A stretch of 64,000 nt of DNA from Paludibacteraceae bacterium (GTDB taxonomy: Bacteria > Bacteroidota > Bacteroidia > Bacteroidales > Paludibacteraceae). Position numbers and translations under genes: made by a program. The stretch lies in NCBI GenBank assembly GCA_017962005.1, contig JAGCWE010000009.1, positions 1 to 64,000 on the forward strand. Reading direction: 5' to 3'. Shown in pieces: positions 44,662-52,529 of this stretch (position 1 is the stretch's first letter; every line of letters starts with the position of its first letter). The notes under the pieces were generated by a model. That model worked only from the letters and a program-made list of their open reading frames with translations, searched no databases and had not been told where the DNA came from.

Positions 44662-45720
44662 ATGGGACATCTCATTGCCATCATCGTCCTTGCACTGGCG
44701 TTTGATTTCATCAACGGCTTTCACGATTCGGCGAACTCCATTGCCACAGTCGTTTCCACCAAGGTCTTGAAGCCTTTCGTGGCGGTCGTGTGGGCGGCGT
44801 TCTTCAATTTCATTGCCTTCTTCATTGCCGAGTACCTTCTTGGCTTCAACATTGCCAACACCGTCCAGAAGGTCGTCGAGGCGGACATGGTCACCATGCC
44901 CATTATCATCGCGGGCTTGGGTGCCGCCATTGTCTGGAGCCTCCTCACGTGGTGGAAGGGCATACCGTCCTCGTCCTCCCATACGCTTATCGGCGGCTTG
45001 ATGGGTGCGGCCATCTGTTCCAAGGGCATTGCGGCGGTCCATTGGTCCACCATCGGCATCATCTGCCTCTTCATCATTGTTGCCCCGCTTATCGGCTTTG
45101 TGGTCGGCAATCTGATTACCGTCTTGGTCTATTGGTGCTGCCGCAGGGCGAAGCCCCACAAGGCGGATGTCTGGTTCAAGCGCGCACAGCTCGTCTCCAG
45201 TGCCTGCCTCAGTATTGGTCACGGACTCAACGACAGCCAGAAGGAGATTGGTGTCATCGCCTGTGCCTTGACGGCCTATGCCGCCCAGTACGGCATGGAC
45301 ACGCTGCCCCATTGGCTCATGCCCGACACGATGGTGGCGGACACGGCGGCGCGCAACCTCACCGGAGCGCCCGTATGGATTCCCGTGGCGTGTATCACTG
45401 CCATTGCCATCGGAACCATGTCCGGCGGCTGGAAAATCATCAAGACCATGGGTAACAAGATCACCCGCATCACGCCGGTGGAGGGCTTCTGTTCGCAGGC
45501 GGCGGGAGCCGTGACGCTTTTCGTCACGCAGAACCTCGGTATCCCGGTTTCCACCACCCACGTCATCAGCGGCGGCATTATGGGTGTCGGCGCGGTCAAG
45601 CGCATGAGTGCCGTCCGGTGGGGGGTCAGCCTTGACCTCATCACCGCGTGGATTATCACCATCCCTGTCTCCGCGCTTATCGGAGCATGTGTCTACGGGG
45701 TGGTCGTCTCATTCGTCTGA
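44662..45720 (+). CDS. pit: Inorganic phosphate transporter, Pit family
   Basis: A 352-residue membrane protein with about ten hydrophobic segments. The family's duplicated signature is present: FINGFHDSANSIATVVSTK at residues 13-31 and the second copy, where ISIGHGLNDSQKEIGVI reads SIGHGLNDSQKEIGVIA. SSSSHTLIGGLMGAA and VSTTHVISGGIMGVGA are the other paired motifs. It couples phosphate uptake to a cation gradient. Its last 12 bases overlap the convergent methyltransferase gene. Confidence 0.94.
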   Translation: MGHLIAIIVLALAFDFINGFHDSANSIATVVSTKVLKPFVAVVWAAFFNFIAFFIAEYLLGFNIANTVQKVVEADMVTMPIIIAGLGAAIVWSLLTWWKGIPSSSSHTLIGGLMGAAICSKGIAAVHWSTIGIICLFIIVAPLIGFVVGNLITVLVYWCCRRAKPHKADVWFKRAQLVSSACLSIGHGLNDSQKEIGVIACALTAYAAQYGMDTLPHWLMPDTMVADTAARNLTGAPVWIPVACITAIAIGTMSGGWKIIKTMGNKITRITPVEGFCSQAAGAVTLFVTQNLGIPVSTTHVISGGIMGVGAVKRMSAVRWGVSLDLITAWIITIPVSALIGACVYGVVVSFV

Positions 45721-46254
45721 GGGGCGGAGCAGCCGCGAGAGGCTGTAAAGTACGATTCCCGCAGCTACGGATACGTTAAGCGAATGTTTCGTCCCGTACT
45801 GCGGGATTTCTATGCATCCGTCCGACATGTCCACCACTTCCTGCGACACGCCGAACACCTCGTGACCCATCACCACTGCCACGGGGCGGTCGCCTGTGTG
45901 TGTGAGGTCCAGCAACGGAAGGGGGATGCTGTCGTGTACCTGTTCAACGGCGAACACCGTGTAGCCCTCTTCGTGCAGCCGCCGAACGGCATCGGCGGTG
46001 GATGCTGAGTGTTCCCATTCGACACTCTCTTCCGCACCGAGCGCCGTCTTGTGTATCTCTTGGTTCGGAGGGCATGCGGAGATGCCGCACAGTATCACCT
46101 TCCGCAGGCGAAACGCGTCGGCCGTGCGGAATACGGCCCCTATGTTGTGCTGGCTCCGCACATTGTCTAACACCACCACAAGGGGAGTCTTCGCGGACTC
46201 ATGGAATTCCGCCACGGTCATGCGCCGCATCTCTGCTGTTGTCTTCTTTTTCAT
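45709..46254 (-). CDS. TrmH/SpoU-family RNA 2'-O-methyltransferase
   Basis: A 181-residue SPOUT protein. It has LDNVRSQHNIGAVFRTADAF (motif 1, NxGAxxRxxDAF), VAVVMGHEVFGVSQEV (motif 2, the knot) and EIPQYGTKHSLNVSVAAGI (motif 3, SLNVSVA). No N-terminal substrate-binding domain is present, so it is close to the minimal catalytic unit. It probably methylates a ribose in tRNA or rRNA. The strong promoter at 46395-46426 leaves a 140-base leader full of short repeats. Confidence 0.92.
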   Translation of the reverse strand: MKKKTTAEMRRMTVAEFHESAKTPLVVVLDNVRSQHNIGAVFRTADAFRLRKVILCGISACPPNQEIHKTALGAEESVEWEHSASTADAVRRLHEEGYTVFAVEQVHDSIPLPLLDLTHTGDRPVAVVMGHEVFGVSQEVVDMSDGCIEIPQYGTKHSLNVSVAAGIVLYSLSRLLRPSDE

Positions 46255-46260
46255 GTTCGG

Positions 46261-46376
46261 TATCCTCTTCGCTCGGTTCCTGTCTGCTCTTCGCTCGGGT
46301 CTGTTCCGTGCGATGTATCCTCTTCGCGCGGTTGCCTTCTTTTCCGTGCGCTGTATTCTCTTTCGCTCGGTTGCCT
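46261..46376. repeat. Degenerate repeats in the methyltransferase leader
   Basis: The plus strand shows CTCTTCGCTCGG at 46265, 46287, as CTCTTCGCGCGG at 46320 and CTCTTTCGCTCGG at 46358, with TGTATCC/TGTATTC and TTCCGTGCG between. In the mRNA, read leftward, they give CCGAGCGAAGAG copies 22-38 bases apart, upstream of the start codon. A 69-codon frame crosses them but not in the methyltransferase frame. Confidence 0.7.
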
Positions 46377-46394
46377 CGCGCCGTTTTCGGCGTG

Positions 46395-46426
46395 CAAAGA
46401 TAATGCATTTTTCCTCACACGTGCAA
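46395..46426 (-). promoter_or_regulatory. Promoter of the SpoU methyltransferase gene
   Basis: On the minus strand TTGC, 20 bases, TATCTTTG (plus-strand CAAAGATA at 46395-46402). Confidence 0.75.
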
Positions 46427-46455
46427 GTCCTGCGGCATGCGTTTCCCTATCCGTA

Positions 46456-46488
46456 GTAGGTGGTTAGTAGGTGATTAGTATGTTATTC
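46456..46488. repeat. 11-bp direct repeats upstream of the truncated LRR gene
   Basis: GTAGGTGGTTA (46456-46466), GTAGGTGATTA (46467-46477) and a weaker GTATGTTATTC (46478-46488). The core GGTGATTA matches that of the repeat at 5109. Confidence 0.65.
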
Positions 46489-46559
46489 GGCTTGTCCTGC
46501 CCATACATTACCGTATCTTTCATGTTGCCATGCCGTGACGTTGGCTTTTTTTCGCACAG

Positions 46560-47399
46560 ATGTTGCGTGGAAAAGGAATATATCTTGCCTTTGCCAACAG
46601 CAAGAACATTACCACGCTCAACCTGCCGGAGATTATGGACGGGCAGCATTCTGTCTATTACGACGGATGCCTCCTCTATCATGAGCCGGATTATGTGGTC
46701 GGAACCTACCATGTGAAAGAGGGTACGCGACTGATTGCCTCCGGAGTGTTCAGCGGAGACAACAAGATTTACGAGTTGGTGCTGCCAGAAGGGCTGCGGT
46801 GTATATGCGCCAACGCCATTGACTATATGGGGTGGCTGCACACAATCACCATCCCCGAGTCGGTTCTCTTCTTGCAGGACGGATTCTTGAGCAGCTACTG
46901 CGGGTATCTGAAGGATGTCTATTGCTACAGGAAGGAACCGTTGGACGTGTCCGGTTTGCCGGGCGCGCTTGCTTACTGGTCGGCTGAGCAGAAGGCGGTG
47001 ATTAACATCCATGTGCCGTACGGCTCACGCGCTGCATATCAGGCGGCGGACAAGTGGAAGGAGTTCGTCATTGTTGAGATGGAACCTGTTTATACGGTCA
47101 CATTTGAGGACTACAACGGCAATACGCTCAAGACCGAAACAGTCATGAAAGGCGCTAACGCGACCGCACCCGATGACCCTGAGCGCGAAGGATACAACTT
47201 CACCGGATGGGACACGGACTTCGACTATGTGACATCTGACCTCACCGTCCGCGCGCTCTACAAGGAGAGCCCCGCCACATCATTGGACGCTGCCGAAGGC
47301 ACGGACAACCCCGCAGCCCGCAAACTCCTCCGCAACGGCATCCTCTACATCGAGCCTAACGGCACCACCTACACCGCCCAAGGCCAGCGTATTGACTAA
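46560..47399 (+). CDS. BspA-type leucine-rich repeat protein, probably missing its N-terminus
   Basis: A 279-residue frame. Residues 10-165 are BspA-like leucine-rich repeats (NITTLNLPEIM, IYELVLPEGLRCICANAI, LHTITIPESV). Residues 175-235 form an InlB-type beta repeat (YTVTFEDYNGNTLKTETV, EGYNFTGWDTDFDY). The end, KLLRNGILYIEPNGTTYTAQ then GQRID, resembles the short C-terminal module common on exported Bacteroidales proteins. There is no signal peptide: the frame starts inside a repeat at ATG 46560. Only a weak promoter (TTGT, 18 bases, TATCTTTC near 46494-46523) precedes it. It is probably the 3' remnant of a larger surface protein. Confidence 0.7.
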   Translation: MLRGKGIYLAFANSKNITTLNLPEIMDGQHSVYYDGCLLYHEPDYVVGTYHVKEGTRLIASGVFSGDNKIYELVLPEGLRCICANAIDYMGWLHTITIPESVLFLQDGFLSSYCGYLKDVYCYRKEPLDVSGLPGALAYWSAEQKAVINIHVPYGSRAAYQAADKWKEFVIVEMEPVYTVTFEDYNGNTLKTETVMKGANATAPDDPEREGYNFTGWDTDFDYVTSDLTVRALYKESPATSLDAAEGTDNPAARKLLRNGILYIEPNGTTYTAQGQRID

Positions 47400-47443
47400 G
47401 AGGTTCTGCTCGGCGGGTTAATCCTCGCCGCAATATAACAGTG

Positions 47444-47470
47444 AAAGGCACTCCGCATGAAGTGCCCTTT
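47444..47470 (+). terminator. Terminator after the LRR gene
   Basis: GGCACT (47447-47452), an eight-base loop, AGTGCC (47461-47466), with AAA before and CTTTAT after. Confidence 0.7.
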
Positions 47471-47550
47471 ATCGTTGTCCCGTCTGCCTGACAAAACGAG
47501 CGGCGGGAACTTGCGTATTACCCCGCACTGTAGAAGGATTGGTATGTCTG

Positions 47551-48090
47551 TCATAGTTTTTCCACCATGGTAAGCCCGTTTTTATTCCCCATTCGGAAGC
47601 CTTCATAGATACCATTTTCCGTCTCTAAGTGATCCACGATTAGTTCTTCTCCTTGTGCAATGGTACGGCAATAGAATGTGTTTCCAACTTGCAGTTTGCT
47701 GTTGATGCTTTCTTCCACGCGCCATCGGTAGTCGCCCGTATAACTCAGCACACAGACGCGGTTCGGAAGCCATGCGATGCGCACGCGGTCGCCTTTTTGA
47801 CATTCATCTGCATAAATAGCAGCACTATGGATGAAATCCGATTCTTCGTTTGCTTTCGCATAATGCTCCAACACGCGTACAGTAGTCTGCCGGACAGAGG
47901 AGTATCCTTTCTTGTATCCCCATACACGGCTTAATGTATCCGCGCTGATGCGTTCATCGGTGATTCGTAAGATAGCAATACTCAACTCTCCGAAATCGGC
48001 AGGCGTAGCCGGAATACGCCCGAAGCGTACTTCAACCGCCTTCTTCAACTGGCTGATAGCAATACTGTTTGATGAATATGAGGTCTCCAT
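47551..48090 (-). CDS. Conserved protein divergent from a Ser/Thr kinase
   Basis: A 179-residue soluble protein. The N-terminal 80 residues (ISQLKKAVEVRFGRIP; ISADTLSRVWGYKKGYSSVR; TVRVLEHYAKANEESDF) look like a helical DNA- or protein-binding module found at the start of various Bacteroidales proteins. The C-terminal part is beta-rich (GDRVRIAWLPNRVCVLSYTG; GNTFYCRTIAQGEELIV). Function unknown. It shares a 72-base divergent promoter region with the kinase gene, so the two probably act together; on the minus strand a weaker TTGC, 19 bases, CAACTTTG may drive it. Confidence 0.65.
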   Translation of the reverse strand: METSYSSNSIAISQLKKAVEVRFGRIPATPADFGELSIAILRITDERISADTLSRVWGYKKGYSSVRQTTVRVLEHYAKANEESDFIHSAAIYADECQKGDRVRIAWLPNRVCVLSYTGDYRWRVEESINSKLQVGNTFYCRTIAQGEELIVDHLETENGIYEGFRMGNKNGLTMVEKL

Positions 48091-48122
48091 GATTCAAAAA
48101 TTTGCGCAAAGTTGTGAAATTA

Positions 48123-48154
48123 TTTGAATATACGCAATTTTATTTGTACTTTTG
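48123..48154 (+). promoter_or_regulatory. Promoter of the Ser/Thr kinase gene
   Basis: TTTG at 48123-48126, 20-base spacer, TACTTTTG at 48147-48154. The ATG at 48163 is eight bases from the -7 box, so the mRNA should have almost no leader. Confidence 0.75.
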
Positions 48155-48162
48155 CATCGCAA

Positions 48163-49329
48163 ATGGATACTGATTCGTTTACATCGGGTCCTGTTCGTCC
48201 GCTCAGCCCGCACGAATTAGGGGTTGAACCCCTCACGGATTATGAGTTGTTGTCCGATTCCGGACACAACTTGGTTTACCGTGTCCGGATGGGCGGTAAG
48301 TGGGTGGTGCTGAAGGCTGCCAAAACCACTGAAGGTGAACTTACTCGCAACCGGTTGCTATTGGAGCGCGAGTTTGAGATCATGCATCGTCTGGATTCGG
48401 TTTATGTGGTTCAGACCATATCCATGGTGGACGACCCGCAGTTAGGGCGTGCCATCCTCATGGAATACATCCATGGCCGTCCGTTGGACAAATTCATAGC
48501 GGAAAACCCCTCCTCTACCGAGCGTCGCCGCGTAGCGGACGAACTGCTGGAAGCGTTAGTCTTCCTTCATGACCGCCAAATCGTCCACGGCGATTTGAAG
48601 CCCTCCAACATCCTCATTACCGACTCCGGCAACCATGTGCGGCTCATTGATTTCGGCTTTGCCGATAATCAGGCATACATAGCCAAGAATATCGGCGCTT
48701 CGCCATCCATTAGCGTTCCCGAACAACTGCCGGCGGATGTCTTGCTGCCTGAACGGGATATCTATGCATTGGGTAAAATGCTTGCGCTCCTTTTCCCGCA
48801 TTCTGCCGGACCGGCTATCCGTCGATGTCTTTCTTCTGGTCCCCGCAAATACACTTCTGTTCGTCAGGTCCGTTCGGCACTCCGTCGTTATTGGCGGATG
48901 AGGTGGCTACTGCCGCTCATACTTGCTTTGGCAATAATCATAACGTTTGTCATTCTCTTTATCCCGCATCCGGCGGAAACGATGCACACTATTGAAACGC
49001 AAACGGATACTGTCGTCGTTATTGTTCCTGCACAATCCGGGATTGATTCTGTTTGGTTGAACTTGAAGAACAAAGCGGAAATGCAATATAGTGCTATGTA
49101 TCGCTTGTATGCCGATTCCATTATGAACATGCAAGAAAAGAGTTTTGAAGAGGTTTTTGATATGACTAACCGTTATGCTTCGGCAATGTTCAACTATCGC
49201 GAGGAACTTATTCAGACCTATCCGCAGTACGAGAATCAGTTGTATGGGCATTATTCTGTTATTTACACACGCGATTATACGCGTTTGAATACATTGTATA
49301 AAGATTTTCCTTTCAGGGAATCAGAATAG
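48163..49329 (+). CDS. Membrane-anchored Ser/Thr protein kinase
   Basis: A 388-residue protein; ATG at 48163 is chosen because earlier in-frame starts overlap the promoter. The kinase domain (about 20-245) has the Gly-loop region SDSGHNLVYRV, the lysine in WVVLKAAK, catalytic HGDLKPSNIL (HxDxKxxN) and DFG in LIDFGFADN; APE reads SVPEQLP. The activation loop is short. One membrane helix, LLPLILALAIIITFVILFI, follows at about 260-278, then an extracytoplasmic domain of 110 residues with many Tyr and Met (FDMTNRYASAMFNYREEL). It should signal from the periplasm to the cytoplasm. The target is unknown; the divergent neighbour is a candidate. Confidence 0.88.
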   Translation: MDTDSFTSGPVRPLSPHELGVEPLTDYELLSDSGHNLVYRVRMGGKWVVLKAAKTTEGELTRNRLLLEREFEIMHRLDSVYVVQTISMVDDPQLGRAILMEYIHGRPLDKFIAENPSSTERRRVADELLEALVFLHDRQIVHGDLKPSNILITDSGNHVRLIDFGFADNQAYIAKNIGASPSISVPEQLPADVLLPERDIYALGKMLALLFPHSAGPAIRRCLSSGPRKYTSVRQVRSALRRYWRMRWLLPLILALAIIITFVILFIPHPAETMHTIETQTDTVVVIVPAQSGIDSVWLNLKNKAEMQYSAMYRLYADSIMNMQEKSFEEVFDMTNRYASAMFNYREELIQTYPQYENQLYGHYSVIYTRDYTRLNTLYKDFPFRESE

Positions 49330-49365
49330 AATAGGAATCAATCGAATTATTTTAGGGCTAATTAG

Positions 49366-49391
49366 GGCGTAAAGGGCAAAACCTTTGCGCC
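49366..49391 (+). terminator. Terminator after the kinase gene (hairpin copy A)
   Basis: GGCGTAAAGG, loop GCAAAA, CCTTTGCGCC: a 10-bp stem with one G-U wobble, followed by TTTTGATTTTG. It is preceded by TTTAGGGCTAATTAGGGCG, which recurs at 50938. Confidence 0.8.
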
Positions 49392-49595
49392 TTTTGATTT
49401 TGTGTCTTTTCTGCCAAGAAACGTTAAGATAACGATTCTCTCAAAGCCCTCAATCATTAGTCTTGAGTAAAAAAGTTTCATAAAATGAAGATTTATTTGT
49501 GCATTTCATACTTTTGCAGTTCCTTTGCACCCGAAAACAAAATAACTCATTCTATTGAGTAAAAATGCCAAGTGCATTGAGTAAAATTTTAATGT

Positions 49596-50783
49596 ATGAT
49601 TCAACGCCATTATTTTGAAACGATTGCAAAGCGATTAAATGAGCCCAGAAAGTTCATTCAAATCATTGAGGGACCTCGACAGGTTGGCAAATCAACGCTT
49701 ATCAAGCAAGTACTAAAGAGCACTTCAATGCCTTGGGTGCATTTTTCTGCAGATAATGTGCCTGCCACCCGTTCTGCTTGGATTAGCGATTGCTGGGCAA
49801 CGGCGCGCAATAAACTCCGTATGGAAAAACTGCCCGAGTTGCTGCTCGTTATTGATGAGGTACAAAAATTACTGAACTGGGGCGAAGTCGTCAAGAAAGA
49901 GTGGGATGACGACTCTTTCAATGATGTACCCATCAAAGTAGTGTTGTTAGGCTCGTCCCGCGTTCGCTTGGAAAAAGGACTAAGCGAGAGCCTCAAAGGA
50001 CGCTTTGAAACTATCAAAATGCCCAATTGGTCCCTCGCTGAAATGCAGGAAGGATTTGGGATGACCATAGACGAATATATCTATTTCGGTGCTTATCCCG
50101 GAGCCGCTGATTTGCGTCATGACTTGGATAGATGGCAGGAGTATATCAGCAGTTCCATTGTGGACGCTACAATCAACAACGACATTCTGATGGACACCCC
50201 TATTGCCAAACCGGCATTGTTGCGTCAGACTTTTGAGTTAAGCAGTGCTTATTCCGGACAAGAAGTGTCGCTGACCAAGATGATTGGGCAACTGCAAGAC
50301 GCAGGAAACACCACTACACTCGCTCATTATTTGGATCTTCTCAACCAAAGCGGCATGGTTTGTGGACTTAGCAAGTATTCCGTTGATAAAGCACGCCGCC
50401 GTAACTCTATTCCCAAGTATCAGGTATATAACAATGCCCTCATGAGTCTCTATTGCGAGCATAATTTTGAAGCGGCAAGGGCGGATCATAAATTATGGGG
50501 ACGGTTGTTTGAATCTGCAGTCGGAGCGCATATCATGAATTGCGCTTATACCGGACGGTTTAATGTTTATTATTGGCGCGATGGAGGAGAAGAAGTAGAT
50601 TTTGTATTAGTAAAAGATACAAAGGTCGTAGCTATAGAAGTGAAAAGTAATCACGAAAAAGACACTTCCGGCTTGCATACTTTCCGGGAGACATTCCATC
50701 CCCATCGGTCGGTATTAGTGGGCGAAGAAGGCATTCCTATTGAGACTTTACTCAAATCAGACTTAAAAGAATTATTTGCATAA
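49596..50783 (+). CDS. AAA ATPase with DUF4143 C-terminal domain
   Basis: A 395-residue protein. Walker A is EGPRQVGKSTL near residue 25 and Walker B is LLLVIDEVQKLLNW near 87; a sensor-like LLGSSRVRLEKG follows. The DUF4143 region has FGAYPGAADL, SGMVCGLSKYSV and the PD-(D/E)XK-like end WRDGGEEVDFVLVKDTKVVAIEVKS, cut here as GEEVDFVL and AIEVKS. Such ATPases are common, often mobile, and their role is poorly known; some act as toxin-like or DNA-handling factors. Upstream are three TTGAGTAAAA repeats (49462, 49553, 49577). No good promoter was found in 49392-49595. Confidence 0.88.
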   Translation: MIQRHYFETIAKRLNEPRKFIQIIEGPRQVGKSTLIKQVLKSTSMPWVHFSADNVPATRSAWISDCWATARNKLRMEKLPELLLVIDEVQKLLNWGEVVKKEWDDDSFNDVPIKVVLLGSSRVRLEKGLSESLKGRFETIKMPNWSLAEMQEGFGMTIDEYIYFGAYPGAADLRHDLDRWQEYISSSIVDATINNDILMDTPIAKPALLRQTFELSSAYSGQEVSLTKMIGQLQDAGNTTTLAHYLDLLNQSGMVCGLSKYSVDKARRRNSIPKYQVYNNALMSLYCEHNFEAARADHKLWGRLFESAVGAHIMNCAYTGRFNVYYWRDGGEEVDFVLVKDTKVVAIEVKSNHEKDTSGLHTFRETFHPHRSVLVGEEGIPIETLLKSDLKELFA

Positions 50784-50951
50784 TAATTCCTTTAGGTGCT
50801 CGCGTCTTCCTCTATACTTTGTACATCATGCACCATACATCATACACCCTGAACGTTCTCCCGACAAACGGGAGGAGTGGCCTCCGCCGAGAAGGGCAAA
50901 ACATAAAACATCACCTATAAAACATCCCGAACGCGATTTTAGGGCTAATTA

Positions 50952-50978
50952 GGGCGCAAAGGAAAGACCTTTTCGCCC
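50952..50978 (+). terminator. Terminator after the AAA/DUF4143 gene (hairpin copy B)
   Basis: GGGCGCAAAGG, loop AAAGA, CCTTTTCGCCC: 11-bp stem with one mismatch, followed by TTTCCTTTCTTT. It shares 19 identical leading bases and its design with hairpin copy A at 49366. No gene is seen in 50784-51072. Confidence 0.75.
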
Positions 50979-51072
50979 TTTCCTTTCTTTGCTGTACTTT
51001 TGCAAAACACTTCACAGCGAAGTAGTACACCAACGTGCGATCTGTCGCAAAAATGCAAAAAAACGAAGAATT

Positions 51073-51104
51073 ATTTGGGTAATTCAAACTTCTATTGTAT
51101 CTTT
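51073..51104 (+). promoter_or_regulatory. Strong promoter of the 51.1-kb RNA
   Basis: TTTG at 51073-51076, 20-base spacer, TATCTTTG at 51097-51104. No open reading frame follows within 490 bases. Confidence 0.8.
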
Positions 51105-51108
51105 GTAG

Positions 51109-51315
51109 CGTCTTTAGGAAAGACACCCCGTGTCAGTGGATGCGGGGCACATATTGAACGACTAACAATCAACTGACCTTGTGAGAATCTGGTAAATTTT
51201 TAAAGGGTAGTAAGTTGGCTTATGTTAGTGCACGTTAGGTGTACTACTTTTGCTATTTTCTACCCGAGGTTTACCAGAGCCATCACAAGGAAAGTAACAG
51301 AGGTAGTACTTTTTT
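51109..51315 (+). ncRNA. Structured non-coding RNA candidate, about 205 nt
   Basis: Starting at the expected transcription start, the sequence folds in order. Hairpin GTCTTT/AAAGAC (51109-51124). Hairpin CCCCG/CGGGG (51126-51147). A long rod in which CCTTGTGA (51177) pairs TCACAAGG (51283), CTGGTAAA (51189) pairs TTTACCAG (51270) and GGGTAG (51205) pairs CTACCC (51260). A terminal hairpin TAGTGCAC/GTGTACTA (51226-51246, one wobble). It ends with AAAGTA...TACTTTTTT (51291-51315), a rho-independent terminator. The rod with internal bubbles recalls 6S RNA in size and shape, but I cannot confirm that. No tmRNA or RNase P signature is present. Nothing further is seen in 51316-51600. Confidence 0.7.
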
Positions 51316-51600
51316 GTATGTAATGGAGGATGGATGTCAAAAATCCGATAAAGAGTAGGTGTAATATAAAGAAACAATTTATGAAAGAAGTTTTATTTCA
51401 AACTCCGAAATCTCATTTGACGTATAGAGTTTTAAGAACAGAATATACGAAAAGAACAGCGTGATGTTCAGTTGTCTGACTGTACCGTGATAAGAAACAT
51501 TTGAGCCAAGAAAGGAAGATATGCCGCTACAAATTTTTAAACTATTCCATTCCACCTCATAGTGGACATTGTTTATATTAACCATTCAAAATTTACTACA

Positions 51601-51900
51601 ATGAAAAAGTTGTTATTTTTATCCGCTTTTGCAATGATTGCATTAGCATGGACAAGTTGCTCCAAGAGCGCGCAAACTACTAAGACACAAGGTGAAGAAG
51701 CCGTAATTGAGGAAGTTGCTGCGGAAGAAACTCAAAGTAACGAAGCCTATTACGACGAGGTGCTTGATGCGTATGAGAATGCTCTTAAAACTAATGATTT
51801 CGAAGTCATTAGTGCGACAACAGAAAACTTGGCAGAGGCAGAGGTGGAAGGGTTGTTAACTCCGGTACAAGTGGAGCGTTGGCATAAATTAAACCAGTAG
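51601..51900 (+). CDS. Small acidic lipoprotein
   Basis: A 99-residue protein; ATG at 51601 gives the signal peptide MKKLLFLSAFAMIALAWTSC with lipobox WTSC (Cys 20). An upstream ATG at 51562 would bury it. The mature part is Glu/Ala-rich (EEAVIEEVAAEETQ) and ends in a helical segment. No family recognised. It is the first of five exported proteins. Confidence 0.7.
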   Translation: MKKLLFLSAFAMIALAWTSCSKSAQTTKTQGEEAVIEEVAAEETQSNEAYYDEVLDAYENALKTNDFEVISATTENLAEAEVEGLLTPVQVERWHKLNQ

Positions 51901-52017
51901 GCAGGCATAGCATCTCAATAGTCTGATTTGGATAGCATAATAGGCAGAAAATATAACAATTGGAGAATGCCGAAAATCCATAAACGAGTAGGCAAAACTA
52001 ATAGTTATTATTAAAAT

Positions 52018-52500
52018 ATGAACAAGTTATTTTGCCAATTGAGTGTATTGTTGATGGTTGTGTTTTTTAGTTCGTGCAGCACACATAAAACAATCGCATA
52101 CTCAAAGTCGGAACCCGTGTGTATCGCAAGCGAGTTGGACGGTTCATATACTCTTCGTTTGGAAGGGCGTGGACGAAATGCAGCAGACGCATACGAAGAA
52201 GCCGGCAAACAAGCTGTTTATGCCGTTCTTTTTACGGATGTTAGTTGGCCGGACAGCCCTAACAAGAGGATAGACCCTGTCTTCTACATGAAACAAAGAG
52301 GATATGAAGTAAATAAAGCGTATTTTGATGCCTTTTTCCAAAAAAATGGCGAGTATACCAAATACATATCCATGAAAGAAAAGAGAATTTTGACAAGTAT
52401 CTATACTCGAACAAATTCTCAAACAGTATGTAGAACAACCGTTTGTGTATTTGTGTCGCAATTAAGACAACGCCTCATAGAGGACGGTATTTTAAAATAA
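52018..52500 (+). CDS. Exported lipoprotein sharing a domain with the protein at 54435
   Basis: A 160-residue protein with lipoprotein signal LLMVVFFSSC (Cys about residue 20). The mature part has LRLEGRGRNAADAYEEAGKQ then AVYAVLF, and YFDAFFQKNGEYTKYIS. The 470-residue protein at 54435 has the matching segments VSGEAKKKDAAIERAGMNAI then HAAIF, and YFDDFFNSGQYTNYLT, in the same order and spacing. The end VFVSQLRQRLIEDGILK matches VMFDKLRSDLVAAGIIK there. So this is a stand-alone version of that domain. Function unknown. Thirty bases precede the next gene. Confidence 0.75.
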   Translation: MNKLFCQLSVLLMVVFFSSCSTHKTIAYSKSEPVCIASELDGSYTLRLEGRGRNAADAYEEAGKQAVYAVLFTDVSWPDSPNKRIDPVFYMKQRGYEVNKAYFDAFFQKNGEYTKYISMKEKRILTSIYTRTNSQTVCRTTVCVFVSQLRQRLIEDGILK

Positions 52501-52529
52501 CAAACATTCAAAATTAAAATTTCAATTTT

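Noticed and set aside
46199..46408. 69-codon minus-strand frame through the methyltransferase leader repeats
   Set aside because: It is out of frame with the methyltransferase, of biased repeat-derived composition, and has no ribosome-binding site.
51109..51315. tmRNA, SRP RNA or RNase P RNA
   Set aside because: No CCA-ended tRNA-like domain or tag peptide, no GGAA-capped SRP helix, and none of the conserved RNase P core segments are visible.
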